DNA of 64,000 nt from Eriocheir sinensis (lineage: Eukaryota > Arthropoda > Malacostraca > Decapoda > Varunidae): assembly GCF_024679095.1 (NCBI RefSeq), contig NC_066516.1, positions 6,396,181 through 6,460,180 on the forward strand, read 5' to 3'. A model generated the notes under the pieces. The model saw nothing but the letters and a program-made list of their open reading frames with translations. It did no database searches and had not been told where the DNA came from. Shown piece after piece: positions 1 through 11,559 of this stretch. Position 1 is the first letter of the stretch, and every line of letters begins with the position of its first letter. Both the position numbers and the translations under genes were made by a program.

Positions 1-160
1 GTGCTCGTGAACGCGTGAACAGCTGACGTGGGTATAGTGAAGGGTAGACGACGTGGCAGATAAACTATTGGTGCTCGTGAACAGCTGTAGAGTTTATACT
101 GAAGGGTTGATAATGAGGCGAGGAAACTAATGGTGCTTGTAAACTTTGTCGTGACTATTA
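1..160. repeat. Short tandem repeat, about 2.3 copies of a 62-70 bp unit
   Basis: The unit starts with GTGCTCGTGAAC at 1 and again at 71. A truncated third copy (GTGCTTGTAAAC) starts at 133. Copies share 'agcTG...agtgaaGGGT' and 'AAACTA(T/A)TG' blocks but have diverged. The array may continue to the left of the window. Confidence 0.6.
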
Positions 161-776
161 TAATGACAGGGAAATAAGCCTCTTTATTGTGTCCTGTGTA
201 AGCTGTGTTGTGCCTGTGGAAGACCTAAATGTGGACCACATCGACCTGCTGCCAGCTCGTCCATCCAATGCACCAGAAATACTAGTTCTGTGTGTATTGG
301 TTCACTTGTATGTATTGCTTTGTGCTCTTAATGCATGAAGGTGAATGTACAGCCTTGCATCTGGGGTAAAAATATGTTAATTTAGGGCCCTCTTGGTTTT
401 TAGTAAATGTAGGTAATTTTCCTCCTTCTTCCCACCCAAAAGCTAGTGATTTATATGAGAAAATATCTCTTAATTAATTACAAGCAAATCAAAACTCACC
501 AGAAATAAAAAAAACACCCTCACAACAGAAGCCACCAGGAACACAAACACTTAAGCCCTTGCCAGACCATGACAAAAGTGAACTCTGCCACCGCTGGAAT
601 TGAGCCGCTGCCTCAACCACCATATTGAAAATGGGGCATGGTGAAATGTATCCCAAGTATTTAACAGGAATAATTTAAATTTTCAAATCTGACGGAACCT
701 AACATTACCTTTTAACATGTCTTATAAAAACTTAGAGGGGCCTGAAATTAATTTTAATTTTATATTTTTTCTGATA

Positions 777-868
777 GATTTTAATATGAACTGCTGATTG
801 TTACACTGATAACTCACCAGTAAGATTTTAATATACTGATTGTTACACTGATAACTCACCAGTATAAG
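777..868. repeat. 45-bp tandem duplication
   Basis: GATTTTAATAT...CTGATTGTTACACTGATAACTCACCAGTA occurs twice in a row (777-823 and 824-868) with a few small differences. The rest of 160-1225 is AT-rich and I recognise nothing in it. Confidence 0.7.
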
Positions 869-1225
869 AAGTGAAAGTAGTCTGCATGCCTTAAAGCATA
901 GTCTGAGCTAATGAGGGTGTGTGTTAAGTGAAGTTCAAACTGCCACATTTATCTGTGCAAATATTTACTGCTGTGGCTGCAACTAAAGCATTAGGCTGGT
1001 TGTTCCATGGGTCAGCCCCTCCAAGAGAAGCTTTTCCTAACAGCTTTACTGCACTGCTACTTGTATAGCTTGTGTCCATTACCCATTAGCATGTTTCTTT
1101 TGAATTCAAAGAACTGGCGGTAAATCATAGGAACAGCAGCTCCACCTCCTTCACCACCCCAGCCCCCCCCTACCCCCCAGCACAAGCCAGGGGACCTGTG
1201 GGGAACCAGGGATGGAAGGCAAAAT

Positions 1226-1665
1226 CACTGAAAAATGGGCTTCCAAAATTTCCATAGAAAAATCCCCAAATTAAGGAAAATTCCCTAGTCTCGAAAGTAA
1301 GGAAAGTCCCTAACATTATAACCTAACAGCTAACAGGGGGGCTTCACCCCCCTTGACCCCCCTGCTAATCAGGGGGGCAACACCCCCCACATGTATGATG
1401 CGCCGGTAAAACTAGAGAAGTGTAACAGTGTGTGAGACCTTGGAAAAGTTGTTATTCTCGTGGGGGCAATATTGGAGGTGTGTACTTGTCACAGCTTGAT
1501 GCGCCCACGAAGCACCAAATAAGCGCACCCCATGTGACACGCCTGTGTCACTGTTCGAATCTGGTGGATTGAAAGACAATACGTTTAGGAAGCTTTACTC
1601 AAAGTTTCGGGACTAGGGATTTTTCCCGATTTTAGGGAAATTTTTGAGGCCCATATTTTAGTCAG
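1226..1665. mobile_element. Non-autonomous element with long imperfect terminal inverted repeats (MITE-like)
   Basis: The first ~75 bp (CTGAAAAATGGGC...TTCCCTAGTCTCGAAAG) match the reverse complement of the last ~70 bp (TTCGGGACTAGGGA...GCCCATATTTTAGTCAG). No open reading frame lies between them. The interior holds G/C runs at 1335-1395 able to pair with each other. I could not define a clean target-site duplication, so the class is unknown. Confidence 0.55.
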
Positions 1666-1820
1666 TTTTCCTTCTCACACCCAAAACCCACATTCCCCAT
1701 AGGTTCCCAGGCTCAGTATAACACTCTCTAGGCTGTTGAGTATTAAGTGTACAGCACATCCCATGTGACACGCCTGTGTCACTGTTCGCACGCATATGGT
1801 GGTATTGAAGGGCCTCGGTT
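1529..1820. repeat. Direct repeat pair around CCCATGTGACACGCCTGTGT
   Basis: A 28-bp block (CCCATGTGACACGCCTGTGTCACTGTTCG-type) occurs at about 1530-1558 and 1760-1788. Each copy is followed by a related GGTGG-ATTGAA stretch. The block is itself partly palindromic (GTGACACGCCTGTGTCAC). The rest of 1666-3060 shows no gene I can support. An AG splice acceptor at 3058-3059 implies at least one upstream noncoding exon of TMEM165 somewhere to the left. Confidence 0.55.
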
Positions 1821-3069
1821 TTAGGTTATTTGACGGCGCAGTGTGTCTCCTGAGGGATACCAATAAAGAGGCTAAATAGTCAGCTAACACTTACTGAGAG
1901 GTGTTGTAGAATAATACTTTGAAGAGACTAAAGAAGAGTTGACTGTCGATGTACCGTCCACCTTGTTGGGGCACAGAAGGAAGACTGAGAGTGAGAGACT
2001 GCCACATGGCAGCCTGGCAGCAATACACCCCGCGTAGTAATATTTCAAGAATGTAGTCGCTTAAAATTATAAAATACAAATACTTGCGTCATTACTTGCC
2101 TTAATATAGAGAAAAAAATAACGTAGAACTCGTAAAGACCGTTTTATGTCCGAAATTGTAATGATCTATGTACGTTCTGGATATTACTGGCTTAGGGACT
2201 AGTTTGTATGGTGCACTGCAGGGCAGCTATGAGGCTCAGTCTGTCTATAGAGGCGCTCGTGGAACAATAATAATGGACTTAGAAAAAATCGTGGGGCCAG
2301 TGTGGAAAAATACACCCCTTGTGATAAACACGCCTGTCCGCTTGTCAAAACCCCATCGTATGTGCTAGAAATGTTGTAATTACCACCATACCATGCCCTA
2401 AATGCGCACCTGCTAGGAGCCGCTATTCCAAAGATTATCCGAACTGGCTGCTGTCAAGCTGCTCATAATAATTTACCGTTAAGACTTTGAAGGTCAAAGT
2501 AGTCTGTTTGTAGAGAGGCAAGTCTCTAATTTAAGGCACTAGGCTGGTGGCTTGTCAGTGTATTTTTTCCAGGGCCTCAGTGTCCTTCAGGGATGGTGAT
2601 CATGCCTGAACCGCATACTCTAGGTGGGGTCTTTTAAAGTTTTGTAGATGTCAATGAATGTGTCTGTGCAGATTAAAAAGACATATAGAGTGTTGGGAGT
2701 GTCTCCAAGGTAGCCAGGGATACATGTAGGGTGTTGAACCAGCTCCTATAGATCACTGAGGAGAGCAAAGTTATAGGGTTGTTCACCAGGCTGGCCAGTG
2801 AAAGAGGAAACCCAATGTTGGTGGTAAATATATTGACATTTTCTAAGATAGAGATATAAATAGATGGAGAGTGAGTTACTATGTGCTCCACTGTGGAATT
2901 CAAGTAGGCAAGAAATTTTACATTGTGGCCCCAGCAGTTAGAAATATTTTGAAAAAAGAAATTTTATTGGGGAAAACTAAATATCTTTGCCCTCTTCTAC
3001 ATGCCTTCTCTCTTATGTTTTTTCCACCTAATTAATGTTGCCTCATTGTCTCTCCCCAGGTAAGCCATC

Positions 3070-6000
3070 ATGATGTCCCGTCCAGTGTGGGTGCTCACCC
3101 TCACTGCTCTGGTGGTGGGGGTCGCATGGGCCGAGATTCATCCCATTGATGTGGAGCCAGTGATGAGGAGGGAGCAGCCAGATTTTGAAGTGAGCAAATT
3201 TCACATTATTGGAATTGTTTGAGTAGATGGTGTGGACTACATTAGATATCATTTTGTGTAACTAATACATACATAAATACTAATGTGCATGATATCTTAC
3301 AGGATGACACTGGAATTGGTGCAGTTCTCCCCAGCGGAAGTGGTGATCAGTCACCCAACTCATCCAGCGATAAAGATGACAAGAAGGTTGTAGACGCCAG
3401 TTTCACGAATGCCTTTGTGGCAGCGTTGAGCATGATTGTTGTGACAGAACTTGGGGACAAGACCTTCTTCATTGCTGCCATCATGGCCATGAACCACGCC
3501 AGGGTGACAGTGTTTGCGGGAGCCATGCTTGCCCTCACCGTCATGCATATTCTCTCTTGTGAGTGCACTTTTCTTTCTGTTTAATATAGATGTGTATAAA
3601 GAGGGAATACTTCTCAGGCTAATCGAATATTGACTTTTTAATTTGACAAGAATAGAATGGGGGATAAGAGTCTGGTAAATGCACATTTTTATCTATTTTT
3701 ACATACCTATTTTATATTTTCAATTTATAAGATTGAATCATGATTATAGGAGTTTCTTTGATCAAGCACTACATTCACCTTCTGAAAGATTTGTTTGAAC
3801 ACTTTATATTGTACTCTTGTGATATTGTAATAGAAAAAAATGATAATGTCATAAGCATGTAGATATAGTTAATGTACAAGTTTTATTTGTTAATTTTTCT
3901 CTTTCTCTCCAGCATTCTTTGGCTATGTAATTACATGGATCCCAAGAGTGTACACCTTCTATGCTTCAAGTGCACTTTTTGCCATCTTTGGCATCAAGAT
4001 GCTGCGGGAAGGCTGGAAGATGAAGCCAGACGAAGGCCAGGAAGAAATGGAAGAAGTGCAATTAGATCTGCGCCGTAGAGATGATGAAGTAAGTCATCTC
4101 TTGTAGTCTCTTATGGGCTTGTGTGTCCTTGCCTCTTTACAGTGTGTCCTAAAAAGTTATGTTTTCAAAGATTCATATTATCTTGTTTGCAATTCATTTT
4201 GATGAAAACTGAGGATCAAGGAAGATTGTAGAAAAAGTTTTTGCAGAATCTGTGACAACCATTTAGGGGTTAACTCCCTTTTACCAATTCCATTTCAAGT
4301 CTGTTTCAGATATAAGAAATATTTATCAATTCCAACTCAAATGAGTCAATTTTTTAAAGAGAAGTGGATCTGTAGGATGGGGGGTTGCACAAAATTTATC
4401 CAGCAGTATTTTGCACCAGATGTGACATAATATGAATAGGGTTTACAACTTCAAAGGGGTTTCCATAATTAGTGTCCCACCAAAAATAATTTGTTTGATC
4501 CTATTTCATAAAGTTGTAGACACATGGTTTACAAAAGTGAATGAAGTGAGTGTCACATCACTATATCTTTTTCTTAAATCAATATTATTACACAGATTGA
4601 AAGGGAAACCATGGAGGAGGGTGAGGGAAGGACGAACAGCAGAAGAGCCACACGCAAGAGTCGCCTCCAAGCATTGGTACCACGAGTGTTTTTGCAAGCT
4701 CTAACCATGACCTTCCTGGCAGAGTGGGGCGACCGCTCACAGATCGCAACAGTTGTAATGGCAGCACGAGAGGTGAGGGCTTTGATTATTTACTTATGAT
4801 CTGATAGGTGTTTTGTTCATTACATTAAAACTTCTGTCATCCGGTTTGCAGTTGACCAGCCCGCATGCCGGACTATTGAATGGTAGTACATGTATGAACA
4901 ACTAGCTAATTCGATTTTCTTTCCTCCTCTGCTGGTGTGGCCCTTTATTTGAGTAGCTACTGTTTTGATGGTGGAGGAAGTGGAAATAGGGGATGGCATG
5001 ACAGAAGTGTTAACCCGTCCGCTGCGATTGGCATGGATTGGACTTTCACTGTTAGCCTGGGGGCTTCGTGGTGCAATGGTTAGCACACTCGGCTCACAAC
5101 CGAGAGAGCCCGAGTTTGATTCCCGGGCGGAGTGGAAAAATTTGGGCGACTTTTCCGATACCCTACGCCCCTGTCCACTCAGAAGTGATACCAGGCATTA
5201 ATCGGGGGTTGTGTCCCGTCTCCTGGGATCTGTTCCCTTCTCCTATAATTCCTTCCTCTCCTGTCTCTCTCCGGCATATGACCTCAGATGTTGCACCGAC
5301 TAAACAAAACTTTCCAATTTTTTTTCACTGTAAGCCTGGTAACATATACTCCCAGGTCTTTCTCTGCCTCTGTGGTGGATAGTGGAATGTTTCCCATGTG
5401 GTATTGGTATGCTGGATATCCCCTCCCAAGGTGTATGACTTTACATTTTTCTTAATTGAATTGTAGGAGCCACTTTTTGTTCCATTCCTGTAGCTTGGTG
5501 ATGTCTTCTTGTAGGAAATCCACAGTCAAGGGGTTAATCAGCTTATTAGGAGACCATTCTGACTCCCTTGGCTTTCCATGCAGGGCAATGTAATAACATG
5601 TGTGGTGCTTTCCAGGATGTGTACGGAGTGGTCCTCGGGGGTCTGCTTGGCCACTTCTTGTGCACGGGTCTTGCCGTGGTTGGCGGCCGCATGATAGCCA
5701 GCAGAATATCCGTCAGAACAGGTAAGTTGCTCCTGGTGCTCTTTGTTCTTAGCAATATTGCTAGAAAAAATAAGATTTGGTGATATGAGCTGATGCACTA
5801 ATGTACATGTCACAGCAATACAATCCCAGTATTTATTTATTATTTTTTTTAGTTTTAAATGAGTAATCATATATACTCCTTTGCTTCTCTAGTGAACCTT
5901 GATGAACCTACTTTTCAATCCTAAGTATACAATAGATTAATTTTTCAGGGTTTAAATCCCTAGATTCCACTTTAACTTGTTTCTAGCAATATGTGGGTGG

Positions 6001-6235
6001 ATGATGTAAATGGCAGCAATGATTGAATTGTTGTGGTAATTCAATATTTAACTGTTTATCATTGAAAGTACTTGTTTGTCCAGAAGTCTAGTCACAGATT
6101 TGTAAACCTCCACATTTAGTTGAGGTGGTGTTGGCCTAACTTGCTGTATGTGTACCATCTTCCCTTCCAGTGACAATCATCGGAGGCCTCACCTTCCTGG
6201 TCTTCGCAGTGTCTGCCTTGATTCTTGGTCCTTGA
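3070..6235 (+). CDS. TMEM165: TMEM165/GDT1-family (UPF0016) Golgi cation transporter, six coding exons
   Basis: Exons are 3070-3189, 3303-3558, 3913-4088, 4596-4772, 5616-5721 and 6171-6235. All introns are GT-AG and the phases agree, giving 299 residues plus a TGA stop (human TMEM165 is about 324). Exon 1 encodes an N-terminal hydrophobic signal/anchor (MMSRPVWVLTL...). Both hallmark UPF0016 motifs are present: ELGDKT at residues 89-94 (exon 2) and EWGDRS at 227-232 (exon 4). Each is followed by a hydrophobic helix. Exon 3 ends in an acidic loop (DEGQEEMEEVQ), as in the animal orthologues. An NSS glycosylation sequon is at residue 59. From family knowledge, this is a Golgi multi-pass Mn2+/Ca2+:H+ exchanger needed for glycosylation. 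The start is chosen at the first of two adjacent ATGs. It lies 10 bases after a splice acceptor at 3058-3059, so a noncoding first exon lies upstream. Intron 4 carries a SINE and a LINE fragment. Confidence 0.95.
5061..5322 (+). mobile_element. tRNA-derived SINE with 17-bp target-site duplication
   Basis: The 5' end folds like a tRNA. Box A is TGGTTAGCACAC. The anticodon stem CTCGG/CCGAG encloses the loop CTCACAA (anticodon CAC, valine-like). Box B is GAGTTTGATTCCC. A ~180-bp non-tRNA body ends in CCGACTAAACAAAACTTTCC followed by T-rich sequence. It is flanked by TTTCACTGTTAGCCTGG (5044-5060) and TTTCACTGTAAGCCTGG (5323-5339), one mismatch in 17. The acceptor stem is degenerate, so this is a retroposon, not a working tRNA gene. 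Confidence 0.85.
5331..5530 (-). pseudogene. Non-LTR retrotransposon reverse transcriptase fragment
   Basis: On the - strand the sequence translates to a typical post-catalytic RT stretch, roughly 'LQEDITKLQEWNKKW', then 'KCKVIHLG' and 'EKDLGVYVT', with one in-frame stop. That pattern is diagnostic for LINE-type reverse transcriptases just downstream of the YADD motif. Only about 65 codons remain. The SINE at 5061-5322 has inserted into its downstream end. Confidence 0.7.
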
Positions 6236-7159
6236 GGAAGTTGCTCATCTGCCATTATAAGTAAGGTGGGAATGTTGTAGTTTGAATGTTGTTAGTGGTT
6301 TTAAGTTGAAAATTTTATAGGTGTTCATAGAGATTCAGTCAGAAAGACACTGGGGTATATTTATACTGTAACTTATTTTTTTACTTTGTAAATTATCAAA
6401 TGTGAGACTATTGTATGATAGAATCTTCCATGCCTGTATTGCAGTGTCTTCTGGTCACTGATCAGTGATCATTGAACGTTCAGCAATCTCTTGTAATGAC
6501 TGACTGGTTGAATTGAGATTGTTGATAACAAATGTTGGGACAGCAGGCGAGTGTTTGGTAAAAAGCTTATATTGGCATAACACAAGTAGGTCTAAAGAGC
6601 ATGTTAAAAGTCTGAAGGACAAGTAACCACGGAGTTGTTTGTACAAAATCAGTGGTGGACGGTGCACCATCGTACCCTTTCTTCCTTCCCCCCATGATTC
6701 TTGTATGCTGCCTCTTTGCCATGCATTAGACATGCAGCCCTTTGTCTGATTTGGTCAGTGAAACCTAAGATCAGCATTTAGGATATTAAGTGTAGCCTTG
6801 ACCTCATCCTGATAAAGGGACAGATCCAAGGGTTCAATAATGGCTGTGGCATCACCCAGTCACGAGATGATGGATGCTAACTGAGAAAATTTTAAACTTT
6901 TCATCAGCGATTATTTACTCTTTTCAGACTTGTGGTTTCATTCATTGTACTTTTTATTATAAAAGATCAATTGTATAAGGACAGAGTGAATGAATTATGA
7001 ATGTGAAATGCTATCTTTTCAGGCTACAAACTCTTAGGTTTCATGGCATTTTTTTTGAAGTAGTTGACGTGCTCTTGAACCAGTGGTCTGTTGTAAGGAG
7101 AGATTTCTGTATTGAGATTTTTGTCTGTGTCGACAATGGTGTGTGAGAGGAGAGGTTAA

Positions 7160-7415
7160 CCCTTTCCATCCGTGACCCAGACGTTGGCGTCACAGTATGG
7201 AAAGGGTCAAGAGGAAATGGAAGAGGATTAATCCTCTTCTAAACCTCTTAATCCTCCTCTAAATTCCTCTTAATCCACTTCCATTTCCTCTTAAGAGGTT
7301 TAGAAGAGGAAATGGAAGAGGATTAAGAGGTTTAGAAGAGGACTAACCCTTTCCATACGGTGACGCCATTAGATGCCCGTCAGACGCCGACGTCGGTGTC
7401 ACCGGAGTGAAAGGG
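7160..7415. mobile_element. piggyBac-type MITE, 256 bp, flanked by TTAA
   Basis: TTAA is present at both edges (7156-7159 and 7416-7419). The ends are inverted repeats: CCCTTTCCATCCGTGAC on the left, and the right end read in reverse complement gives CCCTTTCACTCCGGTGAC. TTAA target duplication with CCC-starting termini is characteristic of piggyBac-like DNA transposons. The interior is a large imperfect hairpin built from blocks like AAGAGGAAATGGAAGAGGATT and their complements. It has no coding capacity. Confidence 0.85.
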
Positions 7416-7689
7416 TTAACCTTTGCATGTTCTCGTGTCTCGTGTTATTTATCGGGTGTGTGTTTGTGTCCTTCCTAGACTTTTTAACATGAAGTATAAT
7501 GAAAAAGGCTTTTATTTATACATCATATAACAGGGTAAATACATCTATGAAGAACAAAATTTATGTAACATTTTGCTGCAAATTTCTCTGAAAAGTTTTA
7601 GATTTACAACAGTTGTGCAATCTTAAAGGCTGAGATGTGATCGTTCTATTTTTACATATATAAGCCATGCTGGGTATTGCTGTATGGCA

Positions 7690-7990
7690 GGGAAAGGTTT
7701 GGTTGGGGACATACCCTATGCAGCATGTGGCCTTGGTGCTCATGTTTGCCTCATTGGCCCATGAGCCTGTGGGAGGTAGGAACCCATTACCCTGGAACAG
7801 GGCAAATGTGACATTCAGGTTACCACACTTTAGCTTCCCCAGTTTTCCCCAGGTACTCATTTATCAACTAGATTAAAAAGGAGGATGAATAGCTTGGTTT
7901 ACTAGGTGCTGAATGCCCCAGACGGGGATCTAACCATGGCCCATGGATTCCTAGCAAGGCATGCTAACCAGAACACCGCAGAAGGGGTAG
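7690..7990 (-). mobile_element. tRNA-derived SINE (family also at 22640 and 58395)
   Basis: Read on the - strand, the right end supplies a degenerate tRNA head. Box A is TGGTTAGCATGC and box B is GGTTAGATCCC. The body includes GTACTCATTTATC, CCCCAGGTA and a CATGTGGCCTTGGTGCTCATG tail block. The same body blocks recur at 22640-22910 and 58395-58960, so this is a dispersed family. Confidence 0.7.
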
Positions 7991-8654
7991 TTAATATATG
8001 AAGGTGGCAGGTAATGTAAGTGAAATGTCTGAGGGGATTGGTCACATTCTTGTTAGTAGCCATTAAAGGATTCCCTAGAACTGCAAAACTTCCTGAGTGT
8101 TGTGTTCCCAGCACCTGACCACAGCCTTTTTGTTGCTACTCTTAAAGTGCACATAAGATCCAGAAGTGCCACAAGATGTAGTAGTTTTCCTAGGAAAACT
8201 GATATTTTTAGCAATAGCTAAGAGGTTGCAAAGGCAATTTCAAATTAGTTCAGTTTGTATGCTACCTTTGCTAGTATAGTAAAACCCCTTTGAGCTTGAA
8301 TTATGAATTTGTGAGCATGGTAAAATATTTTGTTTAAAAATAATGTCTAAACAATTGATGGATAAAAGGCAAAAAAATTACTCCAAAGTTAGTAATGTAG
8401 CATCTGTTAGAGATCCAGACTCAACTTGGTGCCATGATGTTGTGACTCAAGAAAATAAAAACCAGGGAAATTAGTCCATTTGTCAATATGCAGTCTATTG
8501 GAGGCCCTGAGGCCCCTATTGGACCCACCAACTTCTAACCTTTTGTCATGCATTCCAGGGAGTGCACTGTTATGTGCACAACTTTTGCTGTGAATGGCAA
8601 GACATGACATGAAGCTGCTTTCTGTTGGTTCTGTTTGGTGGATATAATGTGTAA

Positions 8655-8785
<131 letters not shown>

Positions 8786-9514
8786 TTTTACATAGATATA
8801 TATCCTGATCAATAGATAACTTTCCTTTAATGTTTTGTTCTGTGGTTGTGAGATGTGGACATTGAACAGTGACTTGAAGAAGTGAAATAATGCTTACCTT
8901 TGTACCTTTATTGGGTGTCTCTGTAGTGACCATGTGTCTAAGTACTGATTACTCCATAAACTCGAGTCAAGGCCTGTTGTCACTATAGGCTGTAAGTGTT
9001 CACCAGTTTCTGTCTGCAGTGTGAGTTGAGGAGATGAAACACACCCACAAGAATTATGCTGAGTCAGCAGGTTAATATTGCAGAGGGGGCTGAGAGGGAA
9101 ACTGTGATAGCTGTGGCTTTCCTAAGTCTCCATCCACATTAGATGATGCTATTCTTTTCTCAGTTTACTCCACAATACTCATCATGGCTTACTTTTAAAC
9201 AGTATTTTAGCATTTATTGTATCATATCTATTTATTTATAAAAGATTTTTTTTCTAAGTCCAAATCTTGTACACTGAATGAGATGTAACTATTTTTACTT
9301 AATGTATGTTATTGCAGAGTTTTGTTGGAAGCAAATAGTAAATAAATATTGCTCAGGGAAAGGTCATTGTAAAAGTTTTATTTTCTGAATCAGTATTATT
9401 AAAGACAAATTTTCAGACCTATTTCAAGTGTAAAATTAATCTTCACAGGGGCTCAGTGGGTTTTCAGAAAGCAGAATATCCAATCATTAATAAAGGACCA
9501 CCTAGTGAAATGGC

Positions 9515-10165
9515 TCACAATATAATCACACAGTATTCCACATGTATTCCAAACCACAACGGTGAATGAACATTGTCAACTATGTCTATATTCTCATGAG
9601 TCACTACTACTCCATTCTTGTATATGTGTTCAATAGAATCTTTGAATATGCTGTTAAGCACAATAATTTCAGCATTTTCTACTCCAGGGATGTATTGCAA
9701 CTTATCTCCAGTACAGAAATATTGCTCTTGTCTTGCTCCAGTGTACTTTCCTACCAAAGCTGCAGCCTTGCAAAGAGTACAGCATTTCCAAAACTGGAAA
9801 TCCTTAGAATTGTCACTCAGTTTATTGTCTTCCTTTCCAGAAACCTTCGTTCTTTTGATTCTTCATTAGTTGAACTTAGTATGACTTGACCCATCACTGG
9901 ACTTCTTTGTCTTTGCCTTTTGCAAAACAGTTGTGGGAGGTTGAGTAAGTACATCTGCCTCGCTGCAGACCTCCATTTTGTTAGATTTAGTGGATTGAAA
10001 TGGTTCCTTTTACCCCTTCTCCACCTCTTCCTCACAGCAACAGCTTTTTCATACTTTTGTGCAGACATGGCTGAGAATGGCACTCTCTTCTCATCAGGGT
10101 GGTATTCCATTGCCTTAACCTATACTTTCCTGGCCTTTGTTGCGGTTTCTTTGCCATTTTAGAAG
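9515..10165 (-). pseudogene. Possible decayed protein-coding remnant, unidentified
   Basis: On the - strand, two adjacent open stretches in different frames (about 10110-9817 and 9860-9515) look protein-like. The upstream part is lysine/arginine-rich (e.g. KRWRRGKRNHF). The downstream part is mixed with a CxxC-like 'KCCTLCK' and charged blocks (ENIDIVDNVH). Frames must be switched several times to stay open, so if it was a gene it is broken. I do not recognise the family. It could also be chance. Confidence 0.25.
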
Positions 10166-10882
10166 TTATTTTTATCATCATGATCATCGTATCAACCCTT
10201 CTTTTGAGGTTTCTTTGTGAGCTCTATTTTTTTAATGGTTTATTCATGAAAATACAACTGAAATTCTGAAAATCAACATTAATGAAATAAGTATAAAAGT
10301 ATATGAATTATCAAGCTTGGTTTATGCATATGAAAACTTATATTCTTGCAGAGCTTCAGACATCATGATTTACTGCACCCATTCTTGGTTAGCTTATTTG
10401 ATTGAGTAAATCAGACAACAGTGGAATTCAGATTCTGAAGAAAAATGCTATGGATTTCTTACTCCTTCAAAATAGTCTGCTCTTCCAGTGTTTTGCAGCA
10501 CTTTATAGTAAGCCTTATGTTATTAATGATTTTGTGTAGTATATTTTTACTGTCACGAACTTCAGAATGAGTGGAACAGATAATTTTTAGAAACTATGAA
10601 TTACAAATGTCTCTGAGGAAAAAAAAAAAGTCTTGTGAATATGAAGAGGAATTACTTTGACTTCTCATACTTAGTAGTAACTCAATATGTAGAACCAAAA
10701 CATCTGTCTGTAGAGTGAAGTAATAGTTGTCAGGTGTTGGTTAAAGCGATGGGTAATGTGCCATAGTCTTAGACAGGAATTTTAATTTTTTTTCATATAG
10801 CAGACATTTTTCATTATGCACTAAAAGAAGTCATCATAACAACATTCTGAAAGTAGGTTAACTGGATTGATATACAGACTAT

Positions 10883-11098
10883 GGCCCATATTCTCAGACA
10901 CTTTTGGTTCTCACAACAAGTATTTCCCAAGGCCACTGACAAAGGTTTCATGTGAGCATTTTTCACAGTTATGGTGCAGAAGCCTTATCAAACTATCACT
11001 AGGCCCATAAGACTACCCATGGAAATACTAACATAACCTCTACCAAAGACTTGTCATGTGTGGGTGTGCAAGCCCCAAAATGTTTGGAAGTATGGGCC
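10883..11098. mobile_element. Dispersed inverted-repeat element (GGCC-CATATTCTCAGAC family), copy 1
   Basis: It starts GGCCCATATTCTCAGACAC and ends TATGGGCC, which is the reverse complement of its start. Internal landmarks are GAGCATTTTTCACAG, GCAGAAGCCTTATCAAACTATCACTAGG and CCATGGAAATAC. The same landmarks recur at about 47942, 48149, 49405, 52906, 54270, 61768, 61969, 62170 and 63380. It has no coding capacity and is MITE-like. Flanking 10165-10880 is AT-rich with nothing recognised. Confidence 0.7.
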
Positions 11099-11559
11099 TA
11101 GGAAAGAGATTCAGATAAGGGTTACATTGACATTTTCTGATATTTTAAATGGTTTTCTCGATAGTACACCTTTATTGTTTAGTAGTATTACGAAGAACCA
11201 TTTTGTATGAAAGTTAGTACTATATACATATGTTTGTAAAGTAATTTGTGTATATATGTATCATTTTATCATTAAGAGGGGCATCAGTTAGGTTCAGTTA
11301 TTGATTATATGATATGTAATTCATCAGTAGGAGGTGTAGCCTTTAGAATTCTGTGTATACTCCCATTTATAGGTAAAGTTAAGTATTTACAGCCTTGAAT
11401 AGTGTTTAGTGAGGGTTAGTTATGGCTGGAAAAAGTATTGACAGGGCTGTTGCTTCTTTGTCTCCTGTTCTGCTAATGTGCATGTCAATATCATCACTCC
11501 ATGTCAACTGTATTTAAGGCACTGATAGGAACATATATTTACTTTAGTGATAGTAAAGA

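Larger units (their letters stand above)
5014..5533. other. Segment bounded by TTAA tetranucleotides
   Basis: TTAA at 5010-5013 is followed by CCCGTCCG. GTCAAGGGG at 5525-5533 is followed by TTAA at 5534-5537. The right-end string ACAGTCAAGGGGTTAA recurs at 26542-26557. This could be a decayed TTAA-targeting (piggyBac-type) element, but the two ends pair only weakly (CCCGT versus CCCCT), so the call is tentative. It encloses the LINE fragment and SINE listed separately. Confidence 0.25.

Noticed and set aside
5061..5135. Functional tRNA-Val gene
   Set aside because: The acceptor stem does not pair, and the tRNA-like part is fused to a SINE body with target-site duplications.
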